From the NCBI GenBank assembly GCA_965224015.1, contig OZ245032.1, forward strand, positions 2,852,001-2,916,000: a stretch of DNA of 64,000 nucleotides. The letters are read 5' to 3'. This document shows positions 1 to 8,857 of the stretch, piece by piece. The number at the start of each line of letters is the position of its first letter. Positions within the stretch are counted from its first letter, which is position 1. A program made the position numbers and the translations under genes. The notes beneath the pieces are model-generated. The model was not told where the DNA came from and ran no database searches. It saw only the letters and a list, made by a program, of their open reading frames with translations. The stretch comes from CBDCVD01 sp965224015. GTDB lineage: Bacteria; Pseudomonadota; Alphaproteobacteria; Rhizobiales; CBDCVD01.

Positions 1-118
1 CAAATTTGGCTTTAGCTTTTTGCTTGACCAGGGAAATGGCCTCCTCAAGGGAATAGGCCTTGTCCTTGTCAATTCCCTCGCGCAACTTGGCTAGGCGTTT
101 TGCAACTTTCTTGCTCAT
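1..118 (-). CDS. rplA: 50S ribosomal protein L1, N-terminal part
   Basis: Only the first 39 codons lie in the window; the gene runs off the left edge. The translation starts MSKKVAKRLAKL and continues with the basic, lysine-rich N-terminus typical of L1, the protein that forms the L1 stalk of the 50S subunit and, in bacteria where it has been studied, represses its own operon. The ATG (118-116) overlaps the TGA of rplK in an ATGA, so the two genes are translationally coupled in the order rplK-rplA. Identity rests on the N-terminal sequence and on the conserved gene order. Confidence 0.92.
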   Translation of the reverse strand, partial: MSKKVAKRLAKLREGIDKDKAYSLEEAISLVKQKAKAKF

Positions 119-549
119 GATCCCCCCTTGATCTCAAGGCCCATGGAACGTGCTGATCCCTCAATAATTGCCATGGCGGCATCAATATTGGCGGCGTTCA
201 GATCGCTCATTTTTTCCTCGGCAATCTGGCGTACCTGATCACGAGAGACGGACCCGGCAACCTCACGCCCTGGTTCCGATGCGCCCTTTTTCAGCTTTGC
301 CGCCTGTTTCAGAAAGTGCGAAACCGGCGGTTTCTTCATGATATATGTGAAGGACTTGTCGGCGAAAATGGTAATCTTGACCGGAATCGGCGCGCCTTTT
401 TCCATCTCCTGGGTTGCCGCATTAAAGGCCTTGCAGAATTCCATAATATTGATTCCGCGCTGGCCAAGCGCCGGCCCGATAGGCGGCGACGGCGTTGCAT
501 TACCAGCAGGCACCTGTAGGCTGAGATAGCCTTCAATCTTTTTTGCCAT
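115..549 (-). CDS. rplK: 50S ribosomal protein L11
   Basis: The 144-residue product matches the usual L11 length (about 141-145). It begins MAKKIEGYLSLQVPAG and shows the family's proline- and glycine-rich N-terminal domain (PSPPIGPALGQRGINIMEFC) and the rRNA-binding C-terminal domain (about residues 70-144) with the GS.SRDQVRQIAEEKMSDLNA segment. L11 binds 23S rRNA at the GTPase-associated centre, where it works with EF-Tu and EF-G. It lies downstream of nusG and shares an ATGA with rplA. The 256-bp gap to nusG is longer than expected for a tight operon and may hold its own promoter or leader. Confidence 0.97.
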   Translation of the reverse strand: MAKKIEGYLSLQVPAGNATPSPPIGPALGQRGINIMEFCKAFNAATQEMEKGAPIPVKITIFADKSFTYIMKKPPVSHFLKQAAKLKKGASEPGREVAGSVSRDQVRQIAEEKMSDLNAANIDAAMAIIEGSARSMGLEIKGGS

Positions 550-805
550 GTTGCATCCTTGTCAAATGCACCGCATTGCGGCGCAACCATACGCATTCGC
601 CGCAAATGCGACGGGTGATGACCGTGGTGCGACGGTGCGATCGCCGCCTTGATACCCTGGCGAGGTATCAACCGTCCTCCACGGGTTTGTACCGTTGGCA
701 CGGGTCTGAGTAACACGCCGGGTGACGGGGTGTGGGGATCATCATCCTTTGACGCAACGTCACGATTTTCCGGCAAAGCCCTCAGGGCTAATCTTTTCTA
801 AGTGC
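550..805 (-). promoter_or_regulatory. rplK-rplA leader / nusG-rplK intergenic region
   Basis: This 256-bp stretch has no convincing gene. Read on the minus strand it contains a partly self-complementary segment (GATACCTCGCCAGGGTATC, about 646-664) and a GC-rich tract before rplK. A promoter or an L1-responsive leader is expected here from other bacteria, but I cannot point to a clear -35/-10 pair. Short overlapping reading frames on both strands look like shadows. Confidence 0.3.
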
Positions 806-1336
806 TCAAAGCTTTTCCACCTGTGCATATTCCAACTCAACCGGCGTGGCCCTGCCGAAGATGGAGACTTCCACCTTAAGTCGCGCGCGCTCCTCATCGA
901 CCTCTTCCACAAGTCCATTAAACGATGCAAACGGTCCATCAGCAACGCGAACCTGTTCGCCAATCTCGAAACTCACCGATGGTTTTGGTCGCGCGACACC
1001 CTCCTGCACCTGCTGCAAAATGCGCTCGGCCTCTCCATCGCTAATGGGCATGGGCTTTTGCTCCGAGCCCAAAAATCCTGTGACTTTGGGGGTATTCTTG
1101 ATCAAATGATACGCTTCGTCAGTAAGGTTCATCTTGACCATGACATAGCCTGGGAAAAACTTCCTTTCCGCGTCAACTTTACGCCCACGACGTAATTCAA
1201 CGACTTTTTCCGTCGGCACCAGAATTTCCTCAAACAAATGGATCAAGCCACTGGCCGCCGCATTCTCGCGAATAGCATCAGCGACCTTTTGTTCAAAATT
1301 CGAATACGCATGGACGATGTACCAGCGCATGGCCAT
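806..1336 (-). CDS. nusG: Transcription termination/antitermination protein NusG
   Basis: The 176-residue protein has the NGN domain (residues about 4-110, starting with the hallmark RWYIVHAYSNFEQKVADAI) followed by a KOW domain (about 124-176, EQVRVADGPFASFNGLVEEV). NusG binds the RNA polymerase clamp, increases elongation rate and couples transcription to Rho or the ribosome. The gene is downstream of secE and upstream of rplK, the normal bacterial order. The start MAMRWYIV is supported by a purine-rich AAGGAGATCG just upstream on the minus strand (about 1341-1350). Confidence 0.97.
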   Translation of the reverse strand: MAMRWYIVHAYSNFEQKVADAIRENAAASGLIHLFEEILVPTEKVVELRRGRKVDAERKFFPGYVMVKMNLTDEAYHLIKNTPKVTGFLGSEQKPMPISDGEAERILQQVQEGVARPKPSVSFEIGEQVRVADGPFASFNGLVEEVDEERARLKVEVSIFGRATPVELEYAQVEKL

Positions 1337-1360
1337 TCACGATCTCCTTCCTAGTTGCAC

Positions 1361-1603
1361 TTATCGGTTGCCGACAATATAGCTAATGATGAACGTGTAC
1401 ACCTGATCAGCCGCCATGAAAAACAAGGCCATCAGCACCATCATAATCAGCACCATGATCGTCGCTGTTACCGTCTCGCGTCGCGTAGGCCAGGTTACCT
1501 TGGCCATTTCCGAGCGAACCTCCTGAATAAACACAAACGGATTAAACCGTTGTGGCTTGTGGGGCTTTCCGGTTTTAGCCGCTTTGGCGTCACTTTTGCT
1601 CAA
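1361..1603 (-). CDS. secE: Preprotein translocase subunit SecE
   Basis: The 80-residue product has a polar, lysine-rich N-terminus, the conserved amphipathic stretch FIQEVRSEMAKVTWPTRRET and one C-terminal membrane helix (about residues 47-76). This is the short, single-helix form of SecE. It clamps SecY in the SecYEG channel. It lies directly downstream of tRNA-Trp and 24 bp upstream of nusG, the classical secE-nusG pair. Confidence 0.96.
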   Translation of the reverse strand: MSKSDAKAAKTGKPHKPQRFNPFVFIQEVRSEMAKVTWPTRRETVTATIMVLIMMVLMALFFMAADQVYTFIISYIVGNR

Positions 1604-1636
1604 CGCTTATTCCTTTCAAAGCTTCTGCCGGTTGCA

Positions 1637-1712
1637 TGGCAGGGGTGGAGGGGCTCGAACCCCCGACCTACGGTTTTGGAGACCGTCGCTCTTCCAACTG
1701 AGCTACACCCCT
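1637..1712 (-). tRNA. tRNA-Trp (anticodon CCA)
   Basis: The 76-nt minus-strand sequence folds as a cloverleaf: acceptor AGGGGTG/CACCCCT, D arm with TAGCTCAGTTGG, anticodon loop CTCCAAA with anticodon CCA, and T arm GGGGGTTCGAGCCCC. Discriminator G and the 3' CCA are encoded (1637-1640). It sits between tuf and secE, the usual place for tRNA-Trp in alphaproteobacteria. Confidence 0.97.
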
Positions 1713-1853
1713 TGCGAATGTCGGGCGCTTAAAGCCAAAAACCCAAAAACCTGGAACTCTCGACGACTCCACAAGTCTGATATGACCTATTACGACTTCT
1801 GGTTTGACGCCGATCTGTCTTGCCCATGGTGCCGGTCAGGATCCTGTAACCTT

Positions 1854-1958
1854 GTCATACCACAAGAGCTTTGCGTTTAATGCCTGGCCCAAGTTGAAAA
1901 CCGTTGTCCTATCAGCACCATACAATAGTCAGCGGGGACAAAAGCCCATAACGCTGGT
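1854..1958 (-). repeat. A2-type miniature repeat at the 3' end of tuf
   Basis: On the minus strand this runs from AATACCAGCGTTATGGGC, one base past the tuf stop, to a CTTGTGGTATG end. Its middle (ACAACGGTTTTCAACTTGGG) is shared with the repeat at 35893-35999 and with a partial copy at about 15487-15528, marking a subfamily of the 103-bp A repeat. It has closing TACCA/TGGTA ends and no coding potential. Insertion so close to the stop means it will be transcribed with tuf and may form the mRNA 3' end. Confidence 0.6.
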
Positions 1959-1959
1959 A

Positions 1960-3150
1960 TTACTCGATAATGGTGGCGACGACGCCGGCACCTACCGTGC
2001 GCCCGCCCTCACGAATGGCAAAGCGCAGTTTCTCTTCCATGGCGATCGGCACTATCAGCTCAACCTCCATCTCGCAATTGTCCCCGGGCATCACCATCTC
2101 CGTTCCCTCGGAAAGGCTCACAACACCCGTCACATCGGTGGTGCGAAAATAAAACTGCGGACGGTAATTGGTGAAAAACGGCGTGTGACGACCCCCCTCG
2201 TCCTTGGTCAGAATATAGGCCTCCGCCTTGAACTTCGTATGCGGCGTCACGGAACCCGGCTTACACAAAACCTGACCACGCTCAATCCCATCCCGCTCAA
2301 CACCGCGCAGCAAACACCCGACATTGTCCCCAGCCTCGCCTTGATCCAGAAGCTTGCGGAACATCTCAACCCCCGTCACCGTCGTCTTGCCGGTATTGCG
2401 TATGCCAACAATCTCAACTTCCTCACCAACGTTCACAATCCCCCGCTCAATGCGCCCCGTGGCCACCGTGCCACGGCCGGAGATCGAAAAAACATCCTCA
2501 ACAGGCATCAAAAACGGCTGATCTTTCGGGCGCTCAGGCTGCGGGATATATTCATCAACCGCCGCCATCAATTCAACAATCTTCTCTTTGCCAATCGCAT
2601 CATCACGACCCTCAAGAGCCGCCAAAGCCGAACCGGTCACAATCGGAATGTCATCGCCGGGAAAATCATAAGACGACAAAAGCTCGCGCACTTCCAATTC
2701 AACAATCTCCAACAACTCCGCATCGTCAACCTGGTCCGACTTGTTCAAAAATACAACAAGCGCCGGAACACCAACCTGGCGCGCCAACAATATATGCTCC
2801 CGGGTCTGGGGCATCGGGCCATCCGCCGCCGAGACCACCAGAATGGCCCCATCCATCTGCGCTGCACCGGTGATCATGTTCTTGACATAATCCGCATGGC
2901 CAGGACAGTCCACATGGGCGTAGTGGCGGTTCTCCGTCTCGTACTCCACATGCGCCGTCGAAATGGTAATGCCGCGCTCGCGCTCCTCAGGCGCCTTGTC
3001 AATGTCTTCAAACGCCGTCGCCGTCGCCCCGCCAACTTCCGCCAAAACCTTCGTAATCGCAGCCGTCAGCGTCGTCTTGCCATGATCAACATGACCTATC
3101 GTCCCGATATTCACATGCGGCTTGTTGCGCTCAAACTTTTCCTTCGCCAT
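1960..3150 (-). CDS. tuf: Translation elongation factor Tu
   Basis: The 396-residue protein is full length for EF-Tu. The G domain (about 1-200) has the P-loop GHVDHGKTT (18-26), the switch II DCPGHADYVKNM (80-91) and the G4 motif NKSD, where many homologues have NKCD or NKVD. Domains 2 and 3 follow. EF-Tu brings aminoacyl-tRNA to the ribosome as a GTP complex. tRNA-Gly and tRNA-Tyr lie just upstream and tRNA-Trp just downstream, a conserved arrangement. A long open frame on the opposite strand (1804-3189) is a shadow caused by the strong codon bias here. Confidence 0.98.
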   Translation of the reverse strand: MAKEKFERNKPHVNIGTIGHVDHGKTTLTAAITKVLAEVGGATATAFEDIDKAPEERERGITISTAHVEYETENRHYAHVDCPGHADYVKNMITGAAQMDGAILVVSAADGPMPQTREHILLARQVGVPALVVFLNKSDQVDDAELLEIVELEVRELLSSYDFPGDDIPIVTGSALAALEGRDDAIGKEKIVELMAAVDEYIPQPERPKDQPFLMPVEDVFSISGRGTVATGRIERGIVNVGEEVEIVGIRNTGKTTVTGVEMFRKLLDQGEAGDNVGCLLRGVERDGIERGQVLCKPGSVTPHTKFKAEAYILTKDEGGRHTPFFTNYRPQFYFRTTDVTGVVSLSEGTEMVMPGDNCEMEVELIVPIAMEEKLRFAIREGGRTVGAGVVATIIE

Positions 3151-3317
3151 GAAAATCCCGTTTCTGTCTCTAATCTGTTATACCGTTAACCTGTTATGCC
3201 GTTTCTGTTTTGGCCTGCCAGTGCAAATTCAAGGGTTGCCCTGCCGCATCCCAAGGATTGATTTTGCCGTCAAAAACCCTTCATATAACAATATCGCGAA
3301 GTCGCTATATGGCAAGC

Positions 3318-3391
3318 TGGAGCGGGTGAAGGGAATCGAACCCTCGTCGTAAGCTTGGAAGGCTTCTGCTCTACCATTGAGCTACACCCGC
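3318..3391 (-). tRNA. tRNA-Gly (anticodon TCC)
   Basis: The 74-nt minus-strand sequence starts GCGGGTGTAGCTCAATGG and ends CACCCGCT plus an encoded CCA. The acceptor stem GCGGGTG/CACCCGC is perfect; the anticodon loop CTTCCAA carries TCC; the T arm is GAGGGTTCGATTCCCTT. It lies upstream of tuf, next to tRNA-Tyr. Confidence 0.96.
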
Positions 3392-3484
3392 TTGCAAAAG
3401 CCTGAAATCCGGAAGTTGCAAAAGATCATAGCTGACATATGGGCTTTTGGCTCATTTCTTCGGAGTTTGCCCTTGGTTTCCGAT

Positions 3485-3569
3485 TGGTGGAGGGGGTTGG
3501 ATTCGAACCAACGTAGGCATAGCCAACGGGTTTACAGCCCGTCCCCTTTAGCCACTCGGGCACCCCTCC
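3485..3569 (-). tRNA. tRNA-Tyr (anticodon GTA)
   Basis: The 85-nt minus-strand sequence has acceptor GGAGGGG/CCCCTCC, a long variable arm as expected for tRNA-Tyr (class II), anticodon GTA in CTGTAAA, T arm TTGGTTCGAATCCAA, discriminator A and an encoded CCA (3485-3487). Confidence 0.96.
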
Positions 3570-3711
3570 ACTCGAATCCTGCCGCTCTCGCGCATCCAAC
3601 AGTCTCCAAAATCAACAGTCTCAAAAATTATTGCCCAAGGGATGACCTTGTCGCCTCAAGCAGCTTGCGACGCCATCCTCAATGACTGTCCACCATGATG
3701 AGCTAGAGCGT

Positions 3712-4095
3712 GTCATGTTTTAATAGAAGCAATTCTGTTTCTCGATTGGCGAGGCGATCTACGTTCAAGGCGATCGAAGGGCGATGGCGACCCATCTCTC
3801 AAGAGCGGCTTGGGTGTGGGCGTTGCGCCAATCGGAAACCCGAAGGGGCGTTTCTGCACCAATATGAACCTTAAGTCCCTTGCAAATAGCCCCCCTATAT
3901 CCTGCGAGACTATACCAGCGGTATTGGCTTTATAGACACGCCGACTGGTGTTCCGCCTTGATAACATACCTGATTGACGCTAATCCATGAGCCTTTGTCA
4001 AAGACCCTTTGTCAAAGACCCTTGGTATTAAGGCCCATCTTGTCGCAAAACCGCTCCGTCAGAATGGTTCTATTAAAACCTGATACGCTCTAAGA
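3712..4095. repeat. C-type composite repeat containing an A repeat
   Basis: The ends are inverted: TAGAGCGTGTCATGTTTTAATAGAA on the left and its near-complement TTCTATTAAAACCTGATACGCTCTA on the right. Inside, an A repeat (3914-4028, TACCAG...TTGGTAT) is inserted after the motif CCCCCCTATATCCTGCGAGAC, which also precedes the A repeats at 28 kb. The A copy has an extra in-place duplication of GTCAAAGACCCTT. No gene is supported. The short minus-strand frame at 3713-3967 is made of repeat sequence. Confidence 0.75.
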
Positions 4096-4307
4096 ACGTA
4101 CAATTTAAGGTAACACTATATGATAGCACAACGCGAGCATAAACACCCCACCTGCATAGGCGGGGCACTATACAGTTATGGGCCTCAGGGCCCACCATGT
4201 CAACTGTATTTCCCGCAATTATATCAGATTCTTGGATATTTGCGAAAAAATCGCTGAAAAGATATGGATTCTCTGGTCGGTTGGATAAACTCGTCCCTAT
4301 TGTTGCC

Positions 4308-4570
4308 CCATAGCAAAATGCGTTTAATGGGAATCATGAGGCTTTTGCGTATTCTTCTCGCATTTTGCTATAGATTTGGAGGGCGATCAGCTTTATGGGT
4401 TTCGCTTGTACCCCGGGCAAAATAGGTATAGCTATAGCAAAATGCGTTTAGTTGGAATCATGAGCCTTCAGCATTGTTTTTGCATTTTGCTATAGATTCC
4501 AGGGCGATCAGCTTTATACGTTTAGTGGTCCCCATAGCAAAATGGGCACAACTAAACGTATGCTGATATA
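4308..4570. repeat. Two adjacent B-type palindromic repeats
   Basis: Two copies of a repeat with ends ATAGCAAAATGCG / CGCATTTTGCTATAG stand side by side. Each is followed by GGCGATCAGCTTTAT and, in the second copy, by an inverted pair ATACGTTTAG / CTAAACGTAT. The same unit recurs at 54735, 59872 and 61020, and in shorter form at 28036, 57417 and 60517. With 3712-4095 it accounts for most of the gene-free kilobase between tRNA-Tyr and ychF. A D-type motif (GGCCAGGTCGTCTCCAATAG) follows at about 4609-4630. Confidence 0.7.
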
Positions 4571-4660
4571 GGGTACCCTTTTATGGGCGGTTGGGACGGG
4601 CGCAGGCTGGCCAGGTCGTCTCCAATAGAGTTTCCAACTTGTCATTCTCAAAGGCACGCC

Positions 4661-5758
4661 ATGGGATTTAAATGCGGCATCGTTGGCCTGCCGAATGTGG
4701 GCAAGTCTACGCTCTTTAATGCACTTACACGCACCGCGGCGGCTGAGGCTGCAAACTATCCCTTTTGCACGATTGAGCCGAACGTGGGCGAAGTGGCGGT
4801 GCCCGACCCGCGCCTTGACACTATAGCCCGGATCGCGGCATCGAAGACAACCATTCCGACGCGCCTGACCTTCGTTGATATTGCTGGTCTGGTGCGCGGG
4901 GCGTCCAAAGGCGAGGGGCTTGGCAATCGCTTTCTTGCCCATATTCGCGAGATGGATGCTGTGGCCTATGTGCTGCGCTGCTTTGAAGACAGTAACATCA
5001 CCCACGTGGAGGGAAGCATTGATCCGGTTGCCGACGCCGAGACCGTTGAGACCGAGTTAATGCTGGCGGACCTGGAGAGCCTGGAAAGGCGCGTTGAGGG
5101 GCTTGTCAAGCGTGTACGCAGTGGCGACAAACTCGCCAAAACCATGCTGGGACTTGTGGAGAGGGCGCTGGCACATCTGGGGGAGTACAAACCGGCGCGG
5201 ACAATAACATACGGCGAGGAAGAGGCCCTCCTTGTGCGCCAAATGCAATTGCTGACCGCCAAGCCGGTTGTCTATGTGTGCAATGTTGATGAAAAAAGCG
5301 CGGCTTGCGGAAACGCCCTCAGCGCCGCGGTGCACGAGAAAGCACAACACGATGACGCTGGTGTTGTAATGATCTCGGCGGCAATCGAAGAACAGCTGGC
5401 TGGATTGGAGGCGGCTGAGCGGGCCGATTATCTGGAGGCCATGGGGTTGTCCGAGCCGGGTCTAAACCGGGTTATTAAGGCGGGGTATGGCCTTCTCGAT
5501 TTGATAACATTCTTTACCGCAGGGCCTAAGGAGGCCCGAGCCTGGACGGTGGCCCGCGGTGCCCGCGCACCCAAAGCCGCCGGGGTGATCCACACGGACT
5601 TTGAGACTGGCTTTATTCGCGCTGAGACCATCTCTTATGAAGACTTTGTCGCCTGCAATGGCGAGGCAGGGGCGAAAGAGGCGGGGAAAATGCGCCTTGA
5701 GGGCAAAGATTATGTTGTTGCCGACGGCGACGTGATGCACTTTCGCTTCGCCAACTGA
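4661..5758 (+). CDS. ychF: Redox-regulated ATPase YchF (Obg family)
   Basis: From the ATG at 4661 the protein is 365 residues, normal for YchF. It opens MGFKCGIVGLPNVGKSTLFN (G1 P-loop), has the switch region DIAGLVRGASKGEGLGN and ends with a TGS domain (about residues 280-363). The G4 position reads NVDE rather than NKxD, the change that gives YchF its preference for ATP over GTP. The longer in-frame extension upstream is discarded because homology begins exactly at this ATG. YchF is a ribosome-associated P-loop ATPase linked to stress adaptation. It stands alone on the plus strand. Confidence 0.96.
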   Translation: MGFKCGIVGLPNVGKSTLFNALTRTAAAEAANYPFCTIEPNVGEVAVPDPRLDTIARIAASKTTIPTRLTFVDIAGLVRGASKGEGLGNRFLAHIREMDAVAYVLRCFEDSNITHVEGSIDPVADAETVETELMLADLESLERRVEGLVKRVRSGDKLAKTMLGLVERALAHLGEYKPARTITYGEEEALLVRQMQLLTAKPVVYVCNVDEKSAACGNALSAAVHEKAQHDDAGVVMISAAIEEQLAGLEAAERADYLEAMGLSEPGLNRVIKAGYGLLDLITFFTAGPKEARAWTVARGARAPKAAGVIHTDFETGFIRAETISYEDFVACNGEAGAKEAGKMRLEGKDYVVADGDVMHFRFAN

Positions 5759-5914
5759 CCCCTGTATCGGGTACTGGAGACGGGAGATGCTGATGCCGTT
5801 AGCAAGGCGGGGCCGGTTGGGGTCGCCGGTGACGACCCAATCCGGGCCTTCAACCCACCTTCAGGATGCGGCAGTGCGGCCTGTAATGGCCGGGCATCTC
5901 AGTGAGAGCGCGTC

Positions 5915-6715
5915 ATGTTCCATACGGTTGCCAAAATTGCGGGTTTTTTTATTCAACCCTCTTCATTTATCGTCGCTCTTATGGGTATCGGCGTGCTGTG
6001 TCTTGTCCACCCATCATGGCGGCGAGCCGGGCGGCGATTGTTCGTTTTCAGCTTTGTGCTGCTGCTAGGCGGCTTTCTGCCACTCGGCACGTGGCTTTTG
6101 TTGCCTCTTGAGGATCGGTTTGCGGCGATGCGTTTGCCATCTTCGGGCGATGATGTCGAGGGGGTGATCATCCTTGGCGGCTTTGAGGAGGGAGGGATCA
6201 GTGCGGCACGGCCCGGGCTTGCAGTAAACGAATCGGCAGAACGTCTCATGGAAGGCATGCGCCTGGCGCAGCGCTGGCCCATGGCCAAGGTGGTCTTTAC
6301 CGGCAGCACCGCTGGCGGCTCGACCCGGGGCCATGAGGCGGCAGACGCCGTTGGTGCGTTTTTGCGCCAAGCCGGTATCGCGCCCCATCGGATCGTCGTG
6401 GAGCCGCGGGCGCGCAACACCTATCAAAATGCTGTGTTCACGCGCGAGCTTGTCAAGCCTCGGGCAGGCCAGACCTGGGTTCTCGTCACCTCGGCCTTTC
6501 ATATGCCGCGCGCCATGGGTGCGTTCCGGCAAGCGGGGTTTTCTGTTGTACCGGCAGTGGTGGACTATCGCACGCGCGGCGCGTCCGACTCGTATTTTCT
6601 GCACACAAGTTTGCCCCGAGGGTTGCATCTGCTTGATATCGCCGTACTCGAATGGGTAGGACTAGCGGTGTACAGATTGACGGGGCGCTCAAACAAGTTT
6701 TTCCCCGCGCCCTGA
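5915..6715 (+). CDS. YdcF/ElyC-like DUF218 membrane protein
   Basis: The 266-residue product has two N-terminal membrane helices (about residues 15-35 and 43-62) followed by a DUF218 domain. Typical signatures are GVIILGGF, the VFTGSTAGGSTRGHEAADA stretch and the VLVTSAFHMPRAMGAF motif near residue 200. Family members such as ElyC and SanA act in envelope and peptidoglycan-precursor homeostasis, but their reactions are poorly defined. It lies about 155 bp downstream of ychF; the start of the gene is embedded in a short C-like motif (AGAGCGCGTCATG). The function is inferred from the domain only. Confidence 0.8.
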   Translation: MFHTVAKIAGFFIQPSSFIVALMGIGVLCLVHPSWRRAGRRLFVFSFVLLLGGFLPLGTWLLLPLEDRFAAMRLPSSGDDVEGVIILGGFEEGGISAARPGLAVNESAERLMEGMRLAQRWPMAKVVFTGSTAGGSTRGHEAADAVGAFLRQAGIAPHRIVVEPRARNTYQNAVFTRELVKPRAGQTWVLVTSAFHMPRAMGAFRQAGFSVVPAVVDYRTRGASDSYFLHTSLPRGLHLLDIAVLEWVGLAVYRLTGRSNKFFPAP

Positions 6716-6729
6716 CTTGCCGTGTCAGC

Positions 6730-6803
6730 CCAGCCTGGAGCGTGGATCGCCTCGCCAATCGAGAAACAGAATTGCTTCTATTAAGACCCGACACACTGCT
6801 AGG
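6730..6803. repeat. C-type repeat right end
   Basis: The segment GTGGATCGCCTCGCCAATCGAGAAACAGAATTGCTTCTATTAAGACCCGACACACTGCTAG matches the right end of the C repeat at 53821-54096. It has no matching left end nearby, so it is a solo remnant. It lies between the convergent DUF218 and sdaA genes. Confidence 0.6.
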
Positions 6804-6839
6804 CCTCAGGCTCTGGCGCGCGCACCCCTTTTCGAGCCC

Positions 6840-8228
6840 TCAACATTCGACCACATTGACCGCCAGGCCACCTTGGCTTGTTTCCTTGTATTTTGCCGTC
6901 ATGTCCTGTCCGGTCTGGCGCATGGTCTCAATGACCTGATCAAGGGAGACAAAATGCCTGCCGTCGCCACGAAGCGCAAGGCGGGCGGCATTGATCGCCT
7001 TGACGGCCCCCATGGTGTTGCGTTCAATACACGGAATTTGCACCAGTCCGCCGATGGGATCACAGGTCAGCCCCAAATTGTGTTCCATACCAATCTCGGC
7101 GGCGTTTTCTATTTGCCCGTTGCTCCCCCCAAGAACCGCCGCCAGCGCCCCCGCCGCCATGGAACATGCCACGCCCACCTCTCCCTGGCAGCCGACTTCA
7201 GCGGCGGAAATGGAGGCATTTTCCTTGTAAAGGGCTCCGATGGCCCCCGCGGTCAGCAGAAATGTCTCGACATGCTCTTCGTTGGCGCCCGGACAAAAAC
7301 GCCGGTAATAGCGTAACACGGCCGGAATTACACCCGCCGCACCGTTTGTCGGTGCCGTGACCACGCGCCCACCGGCCGCATTCTCCTCATTGACCGCCAA
7401 GGCATAAAGATTGACCCAGTCAAGAATACTGAGGGGGTCGCGCAATCCCGATTCGGGGCTGCCCAGGAGTTCCTTGTGCAATTGCGGTGCCCGGCGCTTG
7501 ACAGCCAGGCTGCCAGGGAGCGTGCCTGTCGTCGCGCAGCCGCGCTCAATTGCACTTTCCATGGCTGCGGCAATGGCCTGAATGCGCGCACTGACTTCGG
7601 ATGCAGGAAACCGTGCCTCTTCATTGGCGCGCATAATCTCGGCAATGCTCATGTTCTCGCGCGCGCCAATGGCCAAAAGCGCATCCGCCGATTGAAACGC
7701 GAAGGGAAGGAGAATGTTGTCCCTGGTGAGCGTATGTTGGCGCGCCTGGATGTCGTTGCTGTTGACCACGAAGCCTCCGCCAACCGAAAAATACGTGCGG
7801 GTAATGAGTTGGCTCGCATCGGGCGCCAATGCGCAAAACGTCATGCCGTTGGGATGTTCGTCCAGTGTCTTGTCGAAATTGAACACAATGTCAGAAGGTC
7901 GGAAAGCAATAGTATGATCGCCAAACCCCTTCATCTTCAGGGAACCGGTTTCACATATATCGTGCAGGATACGCGGGACAACGTCGGGATCAACCGCATC
8001 AGGCACCTCGCCGCTCAGCCCCAGCATAATCGCCTTGTCGGTCGCATGGCCCTTGCCGGTCAGAGCAAGAGAGCCGAACAGATCCACCTGGATACGGTGG
8101 GTTTTTTGCAAAACGCCCTGGGCTTGCAGGCGCAACAAAAACCGGTTGGCGGCCCACATGGGGCCAACCGTGTGAGAGCTCGAGGGCCCGATGCCAATCT
8201 TGAAAAGTTCAAACAGGCTAACGCTCAT
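6840..8228 (-). CDS. sdaA: L-serine ammonia-lyase (serine dehydratase)
   Basis: The 462-residue protein fuses the beta and alpha halves of the iron-sulfur serine dehydratase. It starts MSVSLFELFKIGIGPSSSHT, the family hallmark. The three cysteines expected to bind the [4Fe-4S] cluster are visible in CQGEVGVACSMAAG and CDPIGGLVQIPCIERN. It converts L-serine to pyruvate and ammonia. The ATG overlaps the stop of soxG in ATGA, so it is the last gene of the soxBDAG operon. Serine formed from glycine plus the C1 unit released by sarcosine oxidase is therefore a likely substrate source. A longer upstream extension is rejected because it lies within soxG. Confidence 0.95.
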   Translation of the reverse strand: MSVSLFELFKIGIGPSSSHTVGPMWAANRFLLRLQAQGVLQKTHRIQVDLFGSLALTGKGHATDKAIMLGLSGEVPDAVDPDVVPRILHDICETGSLKMKGFGDHTIAFRPSDIVFNFDKTLDEHPNGMTFCALAPDASQLITRTYFSVGGGFVVNSNDIQARQHTLTRDNILLPFAFQSADALLAIGARENMSIAEIMRANEEARFPASEVSARIQAIAAAMESAIERGCATTGTLPGSLAVKRRAPQLHKELLGSPESGLRDPLSILDWVNLYALAVNEENAAGGRVVTAPTNGAAGVIPAVLRYYRRFCPGANEEHVETFLLTAGAIGALYKENASISAAEVGCQGEVGVACSMAAGALAAVLGGSNGQIENAAEIGMEHNLGLTCDPIGGLVQIPCIERNTMGAVKAINAARLALRGDGRHFVSLDQVIETMRQTGQDMTAKYKETSQGGLAVNVVEC

Positions 8229-8857
8229 GAGCCAAATTCTTCCATTGCATCCATAATCCAGGCCGCCATGTGGCGCGCAAACGAAGGGCGTATGTAGAGC
8301 CGGTAAGTGGGAGGTTCTGTACAGGTTTGTTGCAGGAAAACCTGACACCTGGCCATCATCGTGCCGACCACGCGCCCCGTTGTAAAGGCGCGCGGATGCA
8401 GGTCCAGCAAACACGCTTTTTCCAGTACCGCCCGTGCCCTGGGTCCGCTTAACTCCAGGATCACCCGATTGGCACTCACATCCACCACAGCGCTGTGTTT
8501 TCCATGCAAAGCCCCTTGCAAGGCCCTTATCATGCCGGTGCTTGGGTTTTCACGGTCATGATTTCCATCGACCACAAACAGCCATTCATCCGGCCCCAGC
8601 CACAGGCATTGGCCGTGATCGCCTGCTGTAAACGTGCACGGCTGGAGCGCCAGGGCAACGCCTGTTGCCGTTTCCACTTTCGCCACAAAATCCGGGTCGT
8701 CCGGAGAGCCGCGTAGGGAAACCATCCCCCCCACAGGCACCGCACGAAGACCAACCGCCTCGCTGGAGGCTTTCTTGAAGGCGTCTTCAAGGGGCATTAA
8801 GACATGACACGCCCTGGAGGTCGGCTCAACCGTCACGGCGTTCTCCCTGCTTGTCAT
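8225..8857 (-). CDS. soxG: Sarcosine oxidase subunit gamma
   Basis: From the ATG at 8857 the product is 210 residues (MTSRENAVTVEPTSR), close to the family's usual 190-210. It resembles the small tetrahydrofolate-domain-like gamma subunit: PVGGMVSLRGSPDDPDF, QCLWLGPDEWL and a central VVDVSANRVILELSGPRAR. The start overlaps the 3' end of soxA by 32 bp; the longest frame starts still further inside soxA and is less likely. Gamma is a structural subunit of the heterotetrameric enzyme. It is followed by sdaA with a 4-bp overlap. Confidence 0.9.
   Translation of the reverse strand: MTSRENAVTVEPTSRACHVLMPLEDAFKKASSEAVGLRAVPVGGMVSLRGSPDDPDFVAKVETATGVALALQPCTFTAGDHGQCLWLGPDEWLFVVDGNHDRENPSTGMIRALQGALHGKHSAVVDVSANRVILELSGPRARAVLEKACLLDLHPRAFTTGRVVGTMMARCQVFLQQTCTEPPTYRLYIRPSFARHMAAWIMDAMEEFGS

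Noticed and set aside
1804..3189. A 461-codon open frame opposite tuf
   Set aside because: It is antisense to a highly conserved gene, low-complexity in composition and arises from the codon bias of tuf.
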